Shown: positions 16,014 through 24,085, counted from the first letter of the stretch. The stretch: 64,000 bases of DNA from DASPUI01 sp035622995 (GCA_035622995.1 DASPUI010000158.1:1-64000); one strand, 5' to 3'. The notes: generated by a model from the sequence alone, not told the origin. Translations and numbers: made by a program.

Positions 16014-16076
16014 CGCCTCGACTCGCACGAGATTTTTGACGGACCGCAAGTTTGCGACAAATCAATCGATCGAGCG

Positions 16077-16280
16077 TCAAAAACCGCCGGGCGAAGGCGA
16101 TGGACTGGCGAAAATTCCACTTTGGCCGCTTTGATCGTTTCGATGGCCGCCGTGATGTCCATGTGGATGGTTGTCTGCATTATCTGAATCGTGCGTGCAG
16201 CCTGCGCCAAGCAACGCACAGGCAATGAGAAGGTTCTTTAATCGTCTATCCCGCACCAGAAAGAAAAACGAGCGTACCAT
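16077..16280 (-). CDS. possible small His-rich lipoprotein
   Basis: Start ATG at 16278-16280 gives 67 residues. MVRSFFFLVRDRRLKNLLIACALLGAGC has a hydrophobic core and the lipobox LGAGC, so a lipoprotein is predicted. The mature part is His/Asn/Asp-rich (DSDNADNHPHGHHGGH) and ends in Ser-Pro repeats. Metal binding is possible but speculative. It is the only gene-like feature between the permease (ends 16013) and the next gene (16505). If it is not a gene, the whole 490-base interval is non-coding. No ribosome site is seen. Confidence 0.45.
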   Translation of the reverse strand: MVRSFFFLVRDRRLKNLLIACALLGAGCTHDSDNADNHPHGHHGGHRNDQSGQSGIFASPSPSPGGF

Positions 16281-16504
16281 CAAGCGAATGACAGATCGGC
16301 ATATGCAAAGGTTACAGTTCCTTTTGAGTAATCCGGACGAGTCAGACAAAAGCCGCGGTTCGGGCTTGAACGGGCGCACGAAGGGCGCGGCTGCCCGCCG
16401 CTCCGTGACCATGATCTAAAAGTGTTGTCGTGATTTTCCTAAAGCGTAATCTTTCAACACCGAAACAACTCAACACCGCAACCTTCAACTCTTCACTTCC
16501 AAAT

Positions 16505-16948
16505 ATGGCTGACACATACGTTCCAATGATTAGTTCCGGCACCGCCGGTTCACTCGGAGTTCTGCACCTGCCGCGAATGTGGCAGAAGGTTTCACTCGAA
16601 GCCCAAGGCAAACTTGCCGCCGGTTATCCGGGCATCGGCAAAGGTTTCGATGCGATGACCTGCGCCGCCCTCGGCCTCGATGAACAAGCGGTGAAAGACT
16701 TCATCAAGAAAAACAAGCCGACCTATCCGCAATTCGAAACGTGGGTGACGAAAAGCGCGAAGTCACTTAATCGCGAATCGATCGAAAAACACAATGCCGC
16801 AGTGCGCGGTTACAATCACGACGACGAAACACGCAAAGTCATTTGCAGCGCGTGTGGAATTCCCGACGACGCGTCTGCGCCCAAGGATGCGGTGAACTTG
16901 AATAATCTCGATGACTGGTTTGAGTTTCACCGAGCAGTACTGAAGTAA
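16505..16948 (+). CDS. DUF5069 domain protein
   Basis: Start chosen at ATG 16505 (MADTYVPMISSGTAGSLGVLHLPR), giving 147 residues. The family pattern 'PxxSSGxxGxLGVLHLPRxWxK', then AAGYPGIGKGFDAMTCAALGLDEQAVKDFI and PTYPQFETWV, identifies DUF5069, a small cytoplasmic family of unknown function common in Verrucomicrobia and Acidobacteria. It precedes the tryptophan dioxygenase gene in the same orientation by 44 bases, with an ATCCGTG-type element between them. A link to tryptophan metabolism is not shown. Confidence 0.85.
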   Translation: MADTYVPMISSGTAGSLGVLHLPRMWQKVSLEAQGKLAAGYPGIGKGFDAMTCAALGLDEQAVKDFIKKNKPTYPQFETWVTKSAKSLNRESIEKHNAAVRGYNHDDETRKVICSACGIPDDASAPKDAVNLNNLDDWFEFHRAVLK

Positions 16949-16992
16949 CGCAATCTGCGCAAATCCGTGAAATCTATGGATCGCCTTCAGTT
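16949..16992. repeat. ATCCGTG-type dispersed element
   Basis: CGCAATCTGCGCAAATCCGTGAAATCTATGGATC lies directly between the DUF5069 gene and the tryptophan dioxygenase start. It shares AAATCCGTG..AATCT.TGG with the elements at 3184 and 43152. Confidence 0.4.
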
Positions 16993-17778
16993 ATGCCGTC
17001 ACTGACTTACGCGGATTATCTGGATCTGGAGAAGTTGCTTACGCTGCAAAAGCCACGCTCCAAGCCGGCAGAGCACGATGAAACATTGTTCATCGTGATT
17101 CACCAGACCTACGAGCTCTGGTTCAAGGAGCTGCTGCATGAGTTTGAAAAAATTAACCGCGATTTTTCTACGGGCGATCTCTTCGGCGCGATCCATTCCT
17201 TCAAACGCGTCCGCACGATCATGAAAGTCCTGGTCGCGCAGATCGACATCCTGGAAACAATGACGCCATCGTCATTCTCAAGTTTTCGCGACCGGCTCGA
17301 GACCGCCTCGGGATTTCAATCGGTGCAGTTTCGCGAGCTCGAGTTCATGCTCGGTTACAAGCGCGAATCGACCATGAAATACGTAAAACCGGATTTCCCG
17401 GGGGCGGATCGGCTGCAAAAACGCCTGGGTGAACGCACCGTGATCGATCATTTCTACGATTTTCTTGAAAGTCGCAACGCAAAAATTCCGGCGGAACTTA
17501 AAAGGCGCGACCTAACGAAGGCCAACGAGCCTAACGAGCAGGTGCAAAAGGAGATTCTCAAACTTTACCAGAGTTCGCCCGAAGTTTCGATCCTGTTCGA
17601 GTTGATGACCGATTTCGACGAAGGGTTGCAGGAGTGGCGGTATCGCCACATCAAGCTGGTCGAACGAACCATCGGCGCAAAGAAAGGCACCGGTGGATCG
17701 CCGGGAGTGCCGTTTCTGATGCAATCGTTGTTCAAACCGGTCTTTGCCGATCTTTGGGCGATCCGGCACGAAATGTAG
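16993..17778 (+). CDS. kynA: tryptophan 2,3-dioxygenase
   Basis: This 261-residue haem enzyme starts MPSLTYADYLDLEKLL. IVIHQTYELWFKELLHE (distal His37) and SSFSSFRDRLETASGFQSVQFRELEFMLG are diagnostic of TDO. YRHIKLVERTIGAKKGTGGSPG contains the proximal haem ligand His219 and the GTGGS loop that binds the tryptophan ammonium/carboxylate. It opens the indole ring with O2 to form N-formylkynurenine, the first step of the pathway encoded around it. The next gene, a Rieske oxygenase, starts six bases after the stop, so they share a transcript. Residues around Pro-Asn-Glu are encoded by a GCCTAACGA word (17529), and a near-copy lies at 17510. Confidence 0.95.
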   Translation: MPSLTYADYLDLEKLLTLQKPRSKPAEHDETLFIVIHQTYELWFKELLHEFEKINRDFSTGDLFGAIHSFKRVRTIMKVLVAQIDILETMTPSSFSSFRDRLETASGFQSVQFRELEFMLGYKRESTMKYVKPDFPGADRLQKRLGERTVIDHFYDFLESRNAKIPAELKRRDLTKANEPNEQVQKEILKLYQSSPEVSILFELMTDFDEGLQEWRYRHIKLVERTIGAKKGTGGSPGVPFLMQSLFKPVFADLWAIRHEM

Positions 17779-17784
17779 CTCATA

Positions 17785-18921
17785 ATGAAGACTCAATTCG
17801 AGTTTCGGGGGACGGTTGAAACATTCACCGCCGGCGCGAAAACTCTACCGCAACGGTATTTCGTTTCGCCCGAAGTTTTTGCCGAAGAACAGGAGAAGAT
17901 TTTTTCTGATCACTGGATTTTAGCCGGCCACCAAAGCGAAATCCCAAAAGCTGGCGATTACCTTATCGCAGAAATTGCCGGAGAAAGCGCGATCATCGTT
18001 CGCACGCCTTCGGAAGGAAGCTGCGGCGCAGGAAGCGACCGCACCGGAAAAATCCGTGGCTTTTACAACGTTTGTCGGCATCGCGGGTCACGACTCAAAG
18101 AGGACGCGTGCGGTCACCTGTCAGCAATTCAATGTCCGTACCATGCCTGGACCTATTCGCTCGACGGCAAATTGATCGGCGCGCCGCAGATGGAAGAGAA
18201 TTTCGACAAGGCCGATTATTCGCTTGCTACGGTAAATCTGGAATTGTGGGAGGGATTCATTTTTGTGAATCTGAAGAATAATCCGATCGCGCTCGCTCAG
18301 TGGTTTGGGCCATTAAACAGCAAGTTCTCGGAGTGGAGAATGTCCTCATTGCGCTCGGCCAGGCGGATCGAGTACGACATCCGCGCCAATTGGAAACTCG
18401 TTTTCGAAAATTATTCGGAGTGCTACCACTGCGCCGGCGTCCATCCGGAGCTGACGAAATTATCGCCGTCGGATTCTGCGCAAAACGATCTTTTCCAGGG
18501 ACCATTTCTGGGCGGGTTCATGACGATCGAAGACGGCCGAAGCCTGACGCGGAGTGGCAATGCCTGCGCACGCTCGATTGCCAGCAGAGTTTCCAATCGC
18601 GTCTTTTACTATTCGATCTTCCCCAACATGCTTCTGAGTTTGCATCCCGATTACGTGATGGTGCATCAGCTTCTGCCGAAGTCGCCTTCCGAAACGCTGA
18701 TCCGGTGCGATTGGTTTTTTCATCCCGGGGCGTTCGATCGAAGCGATTTTAATCCGGACGACGCAATCGAATTTTGGGACATGGTAAACCAGCAGGATTG
18801 GCATGTGTGCCAGCTGAGCCAGCAGGGAATTTCCTCTCGCGGGTATCAACCAGGACCGTACTCGCCGCGAGAGAGCATTCCGGCCGCGTGGGACGATTAT
18901 TATTTAAAAGTGCTAAATTAA
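17785..18921 (+). CDS. Rieske non-haem iron oxygenase, alpha-subunit type
   Basis: This 378-residue protein starts six bases after kynA. The Rieske [2Fe-2S] centre is CRHRG (Cys97, His99) and CPYHAW (Cys117, His120). The mononuclear iron site is NWKLVFENYSECYHCAGVHPEL with His215 and His220 and a later acidic ligand. The C-terminal run WDMVNQQDWHVCQLSQQGISSRGYQPGPYSPRE is typical of the quaternary-ammonium group (choline, glycine betaine, carnitine and stachydrine oxygenases) rather than of anthranilate dioxygenases. No reductase gene is adjacent. Its substrate is unknown. The operon with tryptophan dioxygenase suggests an indole- or tryptophan-derived compound, for example a betaine such as hypaphorine, but that is speculation. 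Confidence 0.85.
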   Translation: MKTQFEFRGTVETFTAGAKTLPQRYFVSPEVFAEEQEKIFSDHWILAGHQSEIPKAGDYLIAEIAGESAIIVRTPSEGSCGAGSDRTGKIRGFYNVCRHRGSRLKEDACGHLSAIQCPYHAWTYSLDGKLIGAPQMEENFDKADYSLATVNLELWEGFIFVNLKNNPIALAQWFGPLNSKFSEWRMSSLRSARRIEYDIRANWKLVFENYSECYHCAGVHPELTKLSPSDSAQNDLFQGPFLGGFMTIEDGRSLTRSGNACARSIASRVSNRVFYYSIFPNMLLSLHPDYVMVHQLLPKSPSETLIRCDWFFHPGAFDRSDFNPDDAIEFWDMVNQQDWHVCQLSQQGISSRGYQPGPYSPRESIPAAWDDYYLKVLN

Positions 18922-18927
18922 CGAGGG

Positions 18928-19419
18928 TCAAAGACGCGCCAGGATTTTTGTCGCGGCGGACTTTCCCTGCTCCACGGCAGCATCGGCCGGCAGCCCATGG
19001 ATACCAATTGTGATCAAGACGTCCCCTTTCAGGACGTTCAACATTTCAAGACCAGTTGTTTTGTCGTGATAGAAGATCGCCTTGTCGCCGAGTCCGTCCA
19101 CCCTGGTCGATTTAGCATCATCCGCAGGTAGAATTGAAAACATGGTCTTGGTCAAGTTGGGCGGTGCGTCACGGCCGGGGATGACGAGATCAAACACGAG
19201 CGCTTTATCGCCGCTAACGGCATAATAACTCCATTCGGAATCATAAAATCCATCGGCGCCCTCCTTGTTTCGCCCTTTGGGATCCTTCACCGGCACACCG
19301 AGAATCTTTTCGGCGTCTGCTTTAGTGATGACGGCGGATAGGTCAAGCTTCGACCCGGCCGACACGCAGTAAGTGCTAAAACAAACGCCCGCCAATGCGA
19401 AAATCAGTTTACGTTTCAT
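18928..19419 (-). CDS. secreted protein of unknown function
   Basis: This 163-residue protein has an N-terminal signal peptide (MKRKLIFALAGVCFSTYCVSAGS). The mature part starts KLDLSAVITKADAEKILGVPVKDP, a 'T..dAe..LG.pv' pattern seen in small secreted or lipid-anchored proteins of the DUF3558-like type. It continues with YYAVSGDKALVFDLVIPG, VDGLGDKAIFYHDKTTGLEMLNVLKGDVLITIGI and a final helix. I do not recognise a catalytic motif. It faces the Rieske gene tail to tail, six bases apart, and is not linked to it functionally by sequence. Confidence 0.75.
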   Translation of the reverse strand: MKRKLIFALAGVCFSTYCVSAGSKLDLSAVITKADAEKILGVPVKDPKGRNKEGADGFYDSEWSYYAVSGDKALVFDLVIPGRDAPPNLTKTMFSILPADDAKSTRVDGLGDKAIFYHDKTTGLEMLNVLKGDVLITIGIHGLPADAAVEQGKSAATKILARL

Positions 19420-19629
19420 ACGTTCGCTAGGTCGAAACTAATTTGGTTGCGGAGATCTAATCTCAAAATAGATCAGAAATCGAGAAACACGCGCGAGTCA
19501 TCGGCTTGAGTGCTGCTCTTTATCGGACTCCTGGCCGGCAATTATGCGCCTTCCCAAACTGTTTCGCATTTTCGTGATCACGGTCTCCGTCGGGGTCGTT
19601 CTCGCTTAGCGACATCACGTGCAGTGGAA
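19420..19629. other. intergenic stretch with an orphan signal-anchor reading frame
   Basis: The 210 bases hold no supported gene. On the plus strand, 19544-19609 encodes 21 residues, MRLPKLFRIFVITVSVGVVLA, then a stop. It looks like a signal peptide or membrane anchor cut off by TAG, and could be the remnant of a lost secreted protein or chance. Confidence 0.3.
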
Positions 19630-20670
19630 TTAGCCCATGCCGAGAAACTCGCGAGCCGCGCCGGCAAATAACTGCGTTTTCAGCTCATCTGAAAAGTCGC
19701 GACATGATTCGATCAGTTCACCGGCCTCGGCTTCGCCTAACGGAAACGGATAGTCGGAGCCGAGAGCGACACGTTGCGGGCCAAACAATTTGATCAGCGA
19801 TTTCAGCGCGTCGATGTCGTGCACGAGCGAGTCGACATAAAAGCGGGCGGGGACATCTCCGTCCGCCAGATATTTTTTGGGCTCGGTCTCGTTGTCGATC
19901 GCAACCAGGTCCGGCCGGACATGAAACCCGTGTTCGATGCGCCCGATCGTCCCGGGAAAAGCGCCGCCGCCATGCGCAAAAGCGACCCGCAAGTTGGGAA
20001 ACCGCTCGAACACACCGCCAAAAATCATCGAGCAGATCGCGAGGGAGGTTTCAGCGGGCATGCCGACCAGCCACGGCAGCCAATACTTCGTCATCCGCTC
20101 CTTGCCCATCATGTCCCACGGATGAACGAAAATCGCAGCGCCCAGATCTTCGGCCGTCTTCCAAACCAGATCGAGCGACGGATGATCGAGATTGCGGCAA
20201 TCCGGACCGTGGCAATGGTCGTTCGGGTCAACGTGCGTTCCAATCTCCACACCGCGCAATCCCAGCTCGCGGACACATCGATCCAATTCGCGCGCTGCCA
20301 GATCGACATCCTGCAAGGGAAGTGTGCCGAGACCGGTGAAACGTTCCGGATGGGCGCGAACGACTGCTGCGATGTGATCGTTTAACAACCGGCAAAGATC
20401 GAGCGTGTCCTTCGGCTTTGCCCAGTAACTGAACATGACCGGCACGGTCGAGAGCACCTGCATCGTGACACCGGCGCGATCCATTTCTTCAATTCGTCGC
20501 GTTGGTTCCCAAACATTGTCGCTAATTTCGCGAAAGACCCGGTTGCCGATCAACATTCGCGCACAACACGGCTTATAATGTTCCAGCCTGACGAATCCGC
20601 TGTAACCGTATTTCGCATCCAAATCCGGCCATTCGCGCGGCAGAATGTGCGTATGGATGTCTATCTTCAA
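19630..20670 (-). CDS. 2-amino-3-carboxymuconate-6-semialdehyde decarboxylase (ACMSD)
   Basis: This 346-residue amidohydrolase-fold decarboxylase starts MKIDIHTHILPREWPDL (zinc ligands His6, His8), as in ACMSD. Further landmarks are the substrate-binding region LDHPSLDLVWKTAEDLGAAIFVHPWDMMG, FAHGGGAFPGTIGRIEHGF and RVALGSDYPFPLGE, whose Asp is the catalytic metal ligand. It decarboxylates the unstable ring-cleavage product of 3-hydroxyanthranilate, diverting it from quinolinate (NAD synthesis) to 2-aminomuconic semialdehyde. The dioxygenase gene lies 100 bases upstream in the same direction. The short gap between them contains imperfect GTGAC/GTGATGAGTGAC repeats. Leu-Gly near the end is encoded by a GCCTAAC word at 19735. 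Confidence 0.93.
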   Translation of the reverse strand: MKIDIHTHILPREWPDLDAKYGYSGFVRLEHYKPCCARMLIGNRVFREISDNVWEPTRRIEEMDRAGVTMQVLSTVPVMFSYWAKPKDTLDLCRLLNDHIAAVVRAHPERFTGLGTLPLQDVDLAARELDRCVRELGLRGVEIGTHVDPNDHCHGPDCRNLDHPSLDLVWKTAEDLGAAIFVHPWDMMGKERMTKYWLPWLVGMPAETSLAICSMIFGGVFERFPNLRVAFAHGGGAFPGTIGRIEHGFHVRPDLVAIDNETEPKKYLADGDVPARFYVDSLVHDIDALKSLIKLFGPQRVALGSDYPFPLGEAEAGELIESCRDFSDELKTQLFAGAAREFLGMG

Positions 20671-20770
20671 GGAGAGTGACGAGTGATGAGTGACAACGGA
20701 CTAGAGGCTACAAGTAACACGACAACGAGCGAACAAAACGCGTCCCCCGTCAACTTGTCACTGCCGTCCT

Positions 20771-21349
20771 CTAGAACGGCTTGACCGGCGCTGCTTTCTC
20801 CACCTTTCGGCCGCATTGCTTGCAGGTCCGTCGCGCGTCGTCCTTCCAGAAATCGAGCATCGCCTGGCTGAAATGCTCCACGATGTCGGCGCAATCGAAA
20901 TGAATGTCCTCGACCAGCGCGCCGCAATTGTCGCAATAAAAAATTACGTGCTCTTTTTCGCCGGGCGGGCGGCGACGTTCGACCACCACGCCGATCGTAT
21001 TCGGCGGCCGTTGTGGCGAGTGGGGCACGTTCGCCGGAATGAAGAATGTTTCCCCTTCGCGCACAACATGATCGATAATGCGGTCGCCCTCCCGAATCCG
21101 CACCTTGATGTCGCCCTTAAGCTGGTAAAAATACTCCTCCGAATCGACCAGATGAAAATCGTTCCGCGCATTTGGGCCTTTGATCACCATCACGAAAAAA
21201 TCGCGACCGTCGTAAAGGTAACGATTGCTGACCGGCGGCTTGAATTTTTCGCGGTTTTCCTCGATCCAGTTTTCCAGATTAATCGGCGCCTGTACAGGGG
21301 ACGGCGCGTTTGACGGCATTTTTGGTTTTGGTTCAGTGACAGTCGCCAT
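20771..21349 (-). CDS. 3-hydroxyanthranilate 3,4-dioxygenase
   Basis: Start taken at ATG 21349 (MATVTEPKPKMPSNAP); an upstream codon at 21376 is possible. The cupin part includes NLENWIEENREKFKPPVSN, DFFVMVIKGPNARNDFHLVDSEEYFYQLKGD (iron ligands His and Glu) and FFIPANVPHSPQRP (His ligand). The C-terminus has two CxxC pairs, CDNCG and CKQCG, the rubredoxin-like iron site found in bacterial and not animal enzymes. It cleaves 3-hydroxyanthranilate with O2 to 2-amino-3-carboxymuconate semialdehyde, the substrate of the ACMSD encoded just downstream. The order of the two genes matches the reaction order. Confidence 0.95.
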   Translation of the reverse strand: MATVTEPKPKMPSNAPSPVQAPINLENWIEENREKFKPPVSNRYLYDGRDFFVMVIKGPNARNDFHLVDSEEYFYQLKGDIKVRIREGDRIIDHVVREGETFFIPANVPHSPQRPPNTIGVVVERRRPPGEKEHVIFYCDNCGALVEDIHFDCADIVEHFSQAMLDFWKDDARRTCKQCGRKVEKAAPVKPF

Positions 21350-21457
21350 AAAACCAGGGTATTTCCGCGTGGGCAAAGCGTCAAATGTAGGATCAGATAG
21401 ACTAGCGGCGACATTTCAGTTGAATCGCAGAATCGCTCCCGTAATGTCGGCGACCCG

Positions 21458-22036
21458 ATGAGACTTCGTCATCTGATCCTGCCTGGCTGCGCGGGGGCTG
21501 TTCTCACGCTGTTGCCTGCATGCGAAGAGATGCCACCAACAATGCAAAGGCCTCTCGCCGGTATGCTGGGGGCGCCGGCGGCTTCCGGCTGGTGGCAGGA
21601 CGAAGGCGCGCGTGGCTCGCCGAAAATCGTTGTCCACATTAGCGAACAGAAAGCGTACTTCTACAAAGGCAAGACATTGATCGGCGAATCGACTGTCTCC
21701 ACCGGTAAGCCCGGCTTTGGAACTCCGCCCGGCCATTATCACGTCGTCTCAAAGGATCGCAATCACGTCTCGAGCGAATTCGGCGATTATGTGGACGACA
21801 ATGGCAAGGTGGTGAAGCCAAACGTCGACGTGCGCAAGGATTCAAGACCACGCGGAACGCATTTCGACGGCGCTCGAATGCCGTATTGCATGCATTTCAA
21901 TGGCGGTTACGCCATGCACCAGGGTTACGTGCCGCCATTCGCCGCTTCGCACGGCTGCATTCGACTACCGAAAGGAATGGCCGAACACTTCTTCAACGCC
22001 GCGCCCGAAGGCACATCGGTCGTCGTTAAGGAATAA
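21458..22036 (+). CDS. L,D-transpeptidase (YkuD) lipoprotein
   Basis: This 192-residue protein starts MRLRHLILPGCAGAVLTLLPACEE, a signal with lipobox LLPAC. The YkuD domain begins PKIVVHISEQKAYFYKGKTLIGESTVSTGKPGFGTPPGHYHV and holds the active site YAMHQGYVPPFAASHGCIRLP, with catalytic Cys in HGCIRLP. Such enzymes form 3-3 peptidoglycan crosslinks or attach lipoproteins to the wall, so it acts in the periplasm. It is convergent with the aminotransferase gene that follows, 7 bases apart. Confidence 0.92.
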   Translation: MRLRHLILPGCAGAVLTLLPACEEMPPTMQRPLAGMLGAPAASGWWQDEGARGSPKIVVHISEQKAYFYKGKTLIGESTVSTGKPGFGTPPGHYHVVSKDRNHVSSEFGDYVDDNGKVVKPNVDVRKDSRPRGTHFDGARMPYCMHFNGGYAMHQGYVPPFAASHGCIRLPKGMAEHFFNAAPEGTSVVVKE

Positions 22037-22043
22037 CGGTCCG

Positions 22044-23159
22044 TTAGGCCATCACCTGGCGAAAGGCGGCGAGGAAACTTTCCATTTCGTTTCTCTTCCC
22101 AAGAGACACACGCATGTGGTCAGGCATTGCAGGGAATAATCGGCCGACCTGAACGTTGCGCTGTTTCATCGCTTCGATCAGCGGGACAACCGGCCGTTTG
22201 CAGTCGATCATGAAAAAATTTGCCTGCGACGGAATCGATTTGAAGCCGAGCTTGTCGAGTTCGCTAACCGTGAATGTTTTCGCTTCACTGATCAGCCGCC
22301 GCCCGTTTCGCACCTGATCAGCGTCTTCGAGGCTCGCGGTTGCGGCTGCCAAAGCCATCACGTTAACGCTGTCCCACATTTGCTGCGGCTTCATTCGGGC
22401 GATCGTCTCTTTCTGCGCGACACAGTAGCCGCAGCGCAATCCAGCCAGGCCATAAATCTTCGAGAACGTCCGGGAGACAATCAGGTTTGGATGATCTTTG
22501 ATCAACGGAATCAGGCTTTCGTACTCCGGACTGTCGGCGTAGTGAAAATATGCTTCGTCCACGAGAATGACCGTTTCAGCCGGTGTTTTCTCGACAAAGG
22601 CGCGCAACTCGTCTTTCGGTGTAACGCTCGCGGTCGGATTGTTCGGATTGCAAACATAGATCAATCCCTTTTGTGCCGCAGCCGACATTTTCGACAGATC
22701 ATGACCGTAGCTGCTGGTCAACGGAACTTTCACGACCTCCGCGCCATTCGCCTTCGCGTATTCCAGAATCGCCTCGAACGTCGGATCTGCGGCGACAAGA
22801 TTGCCGCGCGCAGGACCGGTAAACGTCTCTGCGCAAATCTTCAAGATTTCGCTGGAGCCATCGCCGAGGACGATCTGGTCGTGATCGACATTGTTCAGTT
22901 TCGCCAGTTTGCCGATCAGAACATTGTTCTGCTCATCGGGATAGCGGCAGCACATACCGAAGGAACTGTGCATTGCGTCGTGCGCCCGTGGAGACGGCCC
23001 ATAAGGATTCTCGTTTGCGCTCAGGCGAACGATCCCATTGGACGCCGACCTTGGTGCCGGGACGGTGGCAAGCGAGAGATTTGGCCTAACGACAGCCGCA
23101 GCCGCACCTACGCCCAAAATCTGCGCGAATCTACGACGGGAAATGGCAATTGTATTCAT
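22044..23159 (-). CDS. histidinol-phosphate aminotransferase-like PLP enzyme with a Tat signal
   Basis: This 371-residue fold-type I aminotransferase has LSANENPYGPSPRAHDAM, YVCNPNNPTASVTPKDEL, VILVDEAYFHYAD and SRTFSKIYGLAGLRCGY, where Lys in FSKIYG binds PLP. These are the HisC-family landmarks, ending NVQVGRLFPAMPDHMRVSLGKRNEM. Unlike HisC, the N-terminus is MNTIAISRRRFAQILGVGAAAAVV, a twin-arginine (SRRRF) export signal. The folded cofactor-loaded enzyme would thus go to the periplasm. No other histidine genes are nearby, so its substrate is unknown. The stop codon is formed inside a GCCTAAC word (22041). Confidence 0.85.
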   Translation of the reverse strand: MNTIAISRRRFAQILGVGAAAAVVRPNLSLATVPAPRSASNGIVRLSANENPYGPSPRAHDAMHSSFGMCCRYPDEQNNVLIGKLAKLNNVDHDQIVLGDGSSEILKICAETFTGPARGNLVAADPTFEAILEYAKANGAEVVKVPLTSSYGHDLSKMSAAAQKGLIYVCNPNNPTASVTPKDELRAFVEKTPAETVILVDEAYFHYADSPEYESLIPLIKDHPNLIVSRTFSKIYGLAGLRCGYCVAQKETIARMKPQQMWDSVNVMALAAATASLEDADQVRNGRRLISEAKTFTVSELDKLGFKSIPSQANFFMIDCKRPVVPLIEAMKQRNVQVGRLFPAMPDHMRVSLGKRNEMESFLAAFRQVMA

Positions 23160-23286
23160 ATGAAACCTCCAAACATGGGATTTTTACGCCGATCAGGCTC
23201 GATTGCGAGACCGAATTACGGTCGACACCCCCGTCGCGACCGACGAATCAATTTGATGGCGGGCCCACCAGGACGGAAATAACCCT

Positions 23287-24084
23287 GTGATCTTCGGGTT
23301 TCGAAAAGAACAACGCCGACGCCGGCTGCGCTCTCAGCCGTTCCCGACCGATTGGCTAAACATTGTTGACCGCAACGTGGCGTTTTTTCGCCGGCTTTCT
23401 TCAACCGACCAAACGGAACTGCTTGGACACATTCAGGTGTTTCTTGCGGAGAAACGCTTCGAAGGTTGCGCTGGTTTGAAGCTGACGGATGAAATCGTCG
23501 TCACGATCGCAACGCAAGCTTGTCTTCTTCTCTTGCATCGAGCGAGCGATTACTTTCCAAAACTCGTCTCAATTCTGGTTTATCCGTCAAGGTATGCGGC
23601 CGAAGAAGATCGTCCGATTCAAGAGCATGTTTGGGAGGAAGGCCAAGCCATTCGCCTGGGAGAAACAGCGCGCCGGCTGGGCTCGATGGTGCTGGCATGG
23701 GATGCGGCAAAATTTGGCGCTGCCGATCCATCGGACGGAAAGAATCTGGTCTTACATGAGTTCGCCCATCAACTCGATTACGAAAATTATGCAGCCGATG
23801 GTGTGCCGGCGCTGGCGAATCGCGCAGAGCAATTAGCCTGGCGCGAAGTAATGCGGATCGAGTTTGCGTCGTTGCGCGCAGCTGAACAAACCGGAATTCC
23901 GACGTTGCTCGATACTTATGGGGCAACGAACCCGCCCGAATTTTTTGCGGTGGCGACCGAAGCATTTTTTGAGCGACCGTGCGCTTTGCGGGCCGACCAT
24001 CCGAAGCTGTACGCGGAATTACAGCGCTATTTTCGGCAGGACCCGGTTGAATATTCGGCGGAGCGAATGAAGTCCGCGCAATAA
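23287..24084 (+). CDS. MtfA-like zinc peptidase (M90)
   Basis: This 265-residue protein with a GTG start begins FGFRKEQRRRRLRSQPFPTDW. It contains the metalloprotease motif VLHEFAHQLDYENY (HExxH), with the third-ligand region EFFAVATEAFFERP. This is the MtfA/glucose-regulated (DUF980, peptidase M90) family. E. coli MtfA interacts with the Mlc repressor and has aminopeptidase activity; no Mlc or PTS gene is in this window, so the target is open. The gene is convergent with the dehydratase gene, 1 base apart. Confidence 0.9.
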   Translation: MIFGFRKEQRRRRLRSQPFPTDWLNIVDRNVAFFRRLSSTDQTELLGHIQVFLAEKRFEGCAGLKLTDEIVVTIATQACLLLLHRASDYFPKLVSILVYPSRYAAEEDRPIQEHVWEEGQAIRLGETARRLGSMVLAWDAAKFGAADPSDGKNLVLHEFAHQLDYENYAADGVPALANRAEQLAWREVMRIEFASLRAAEQTGIPTLLDTYGATNPPEFFAVATEAFFERPCALRADHPKLYAELQRYFRQDPVEYSAERMKSAQ

Positions 24085-24085
24085 A

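Noticed and set aside
22380..23282. 300-codon open frame opposite the Tat-aminotransferase
   Set aside because: Antisense shadow; the aminotransferase has complete family motifs and the shadow has none.
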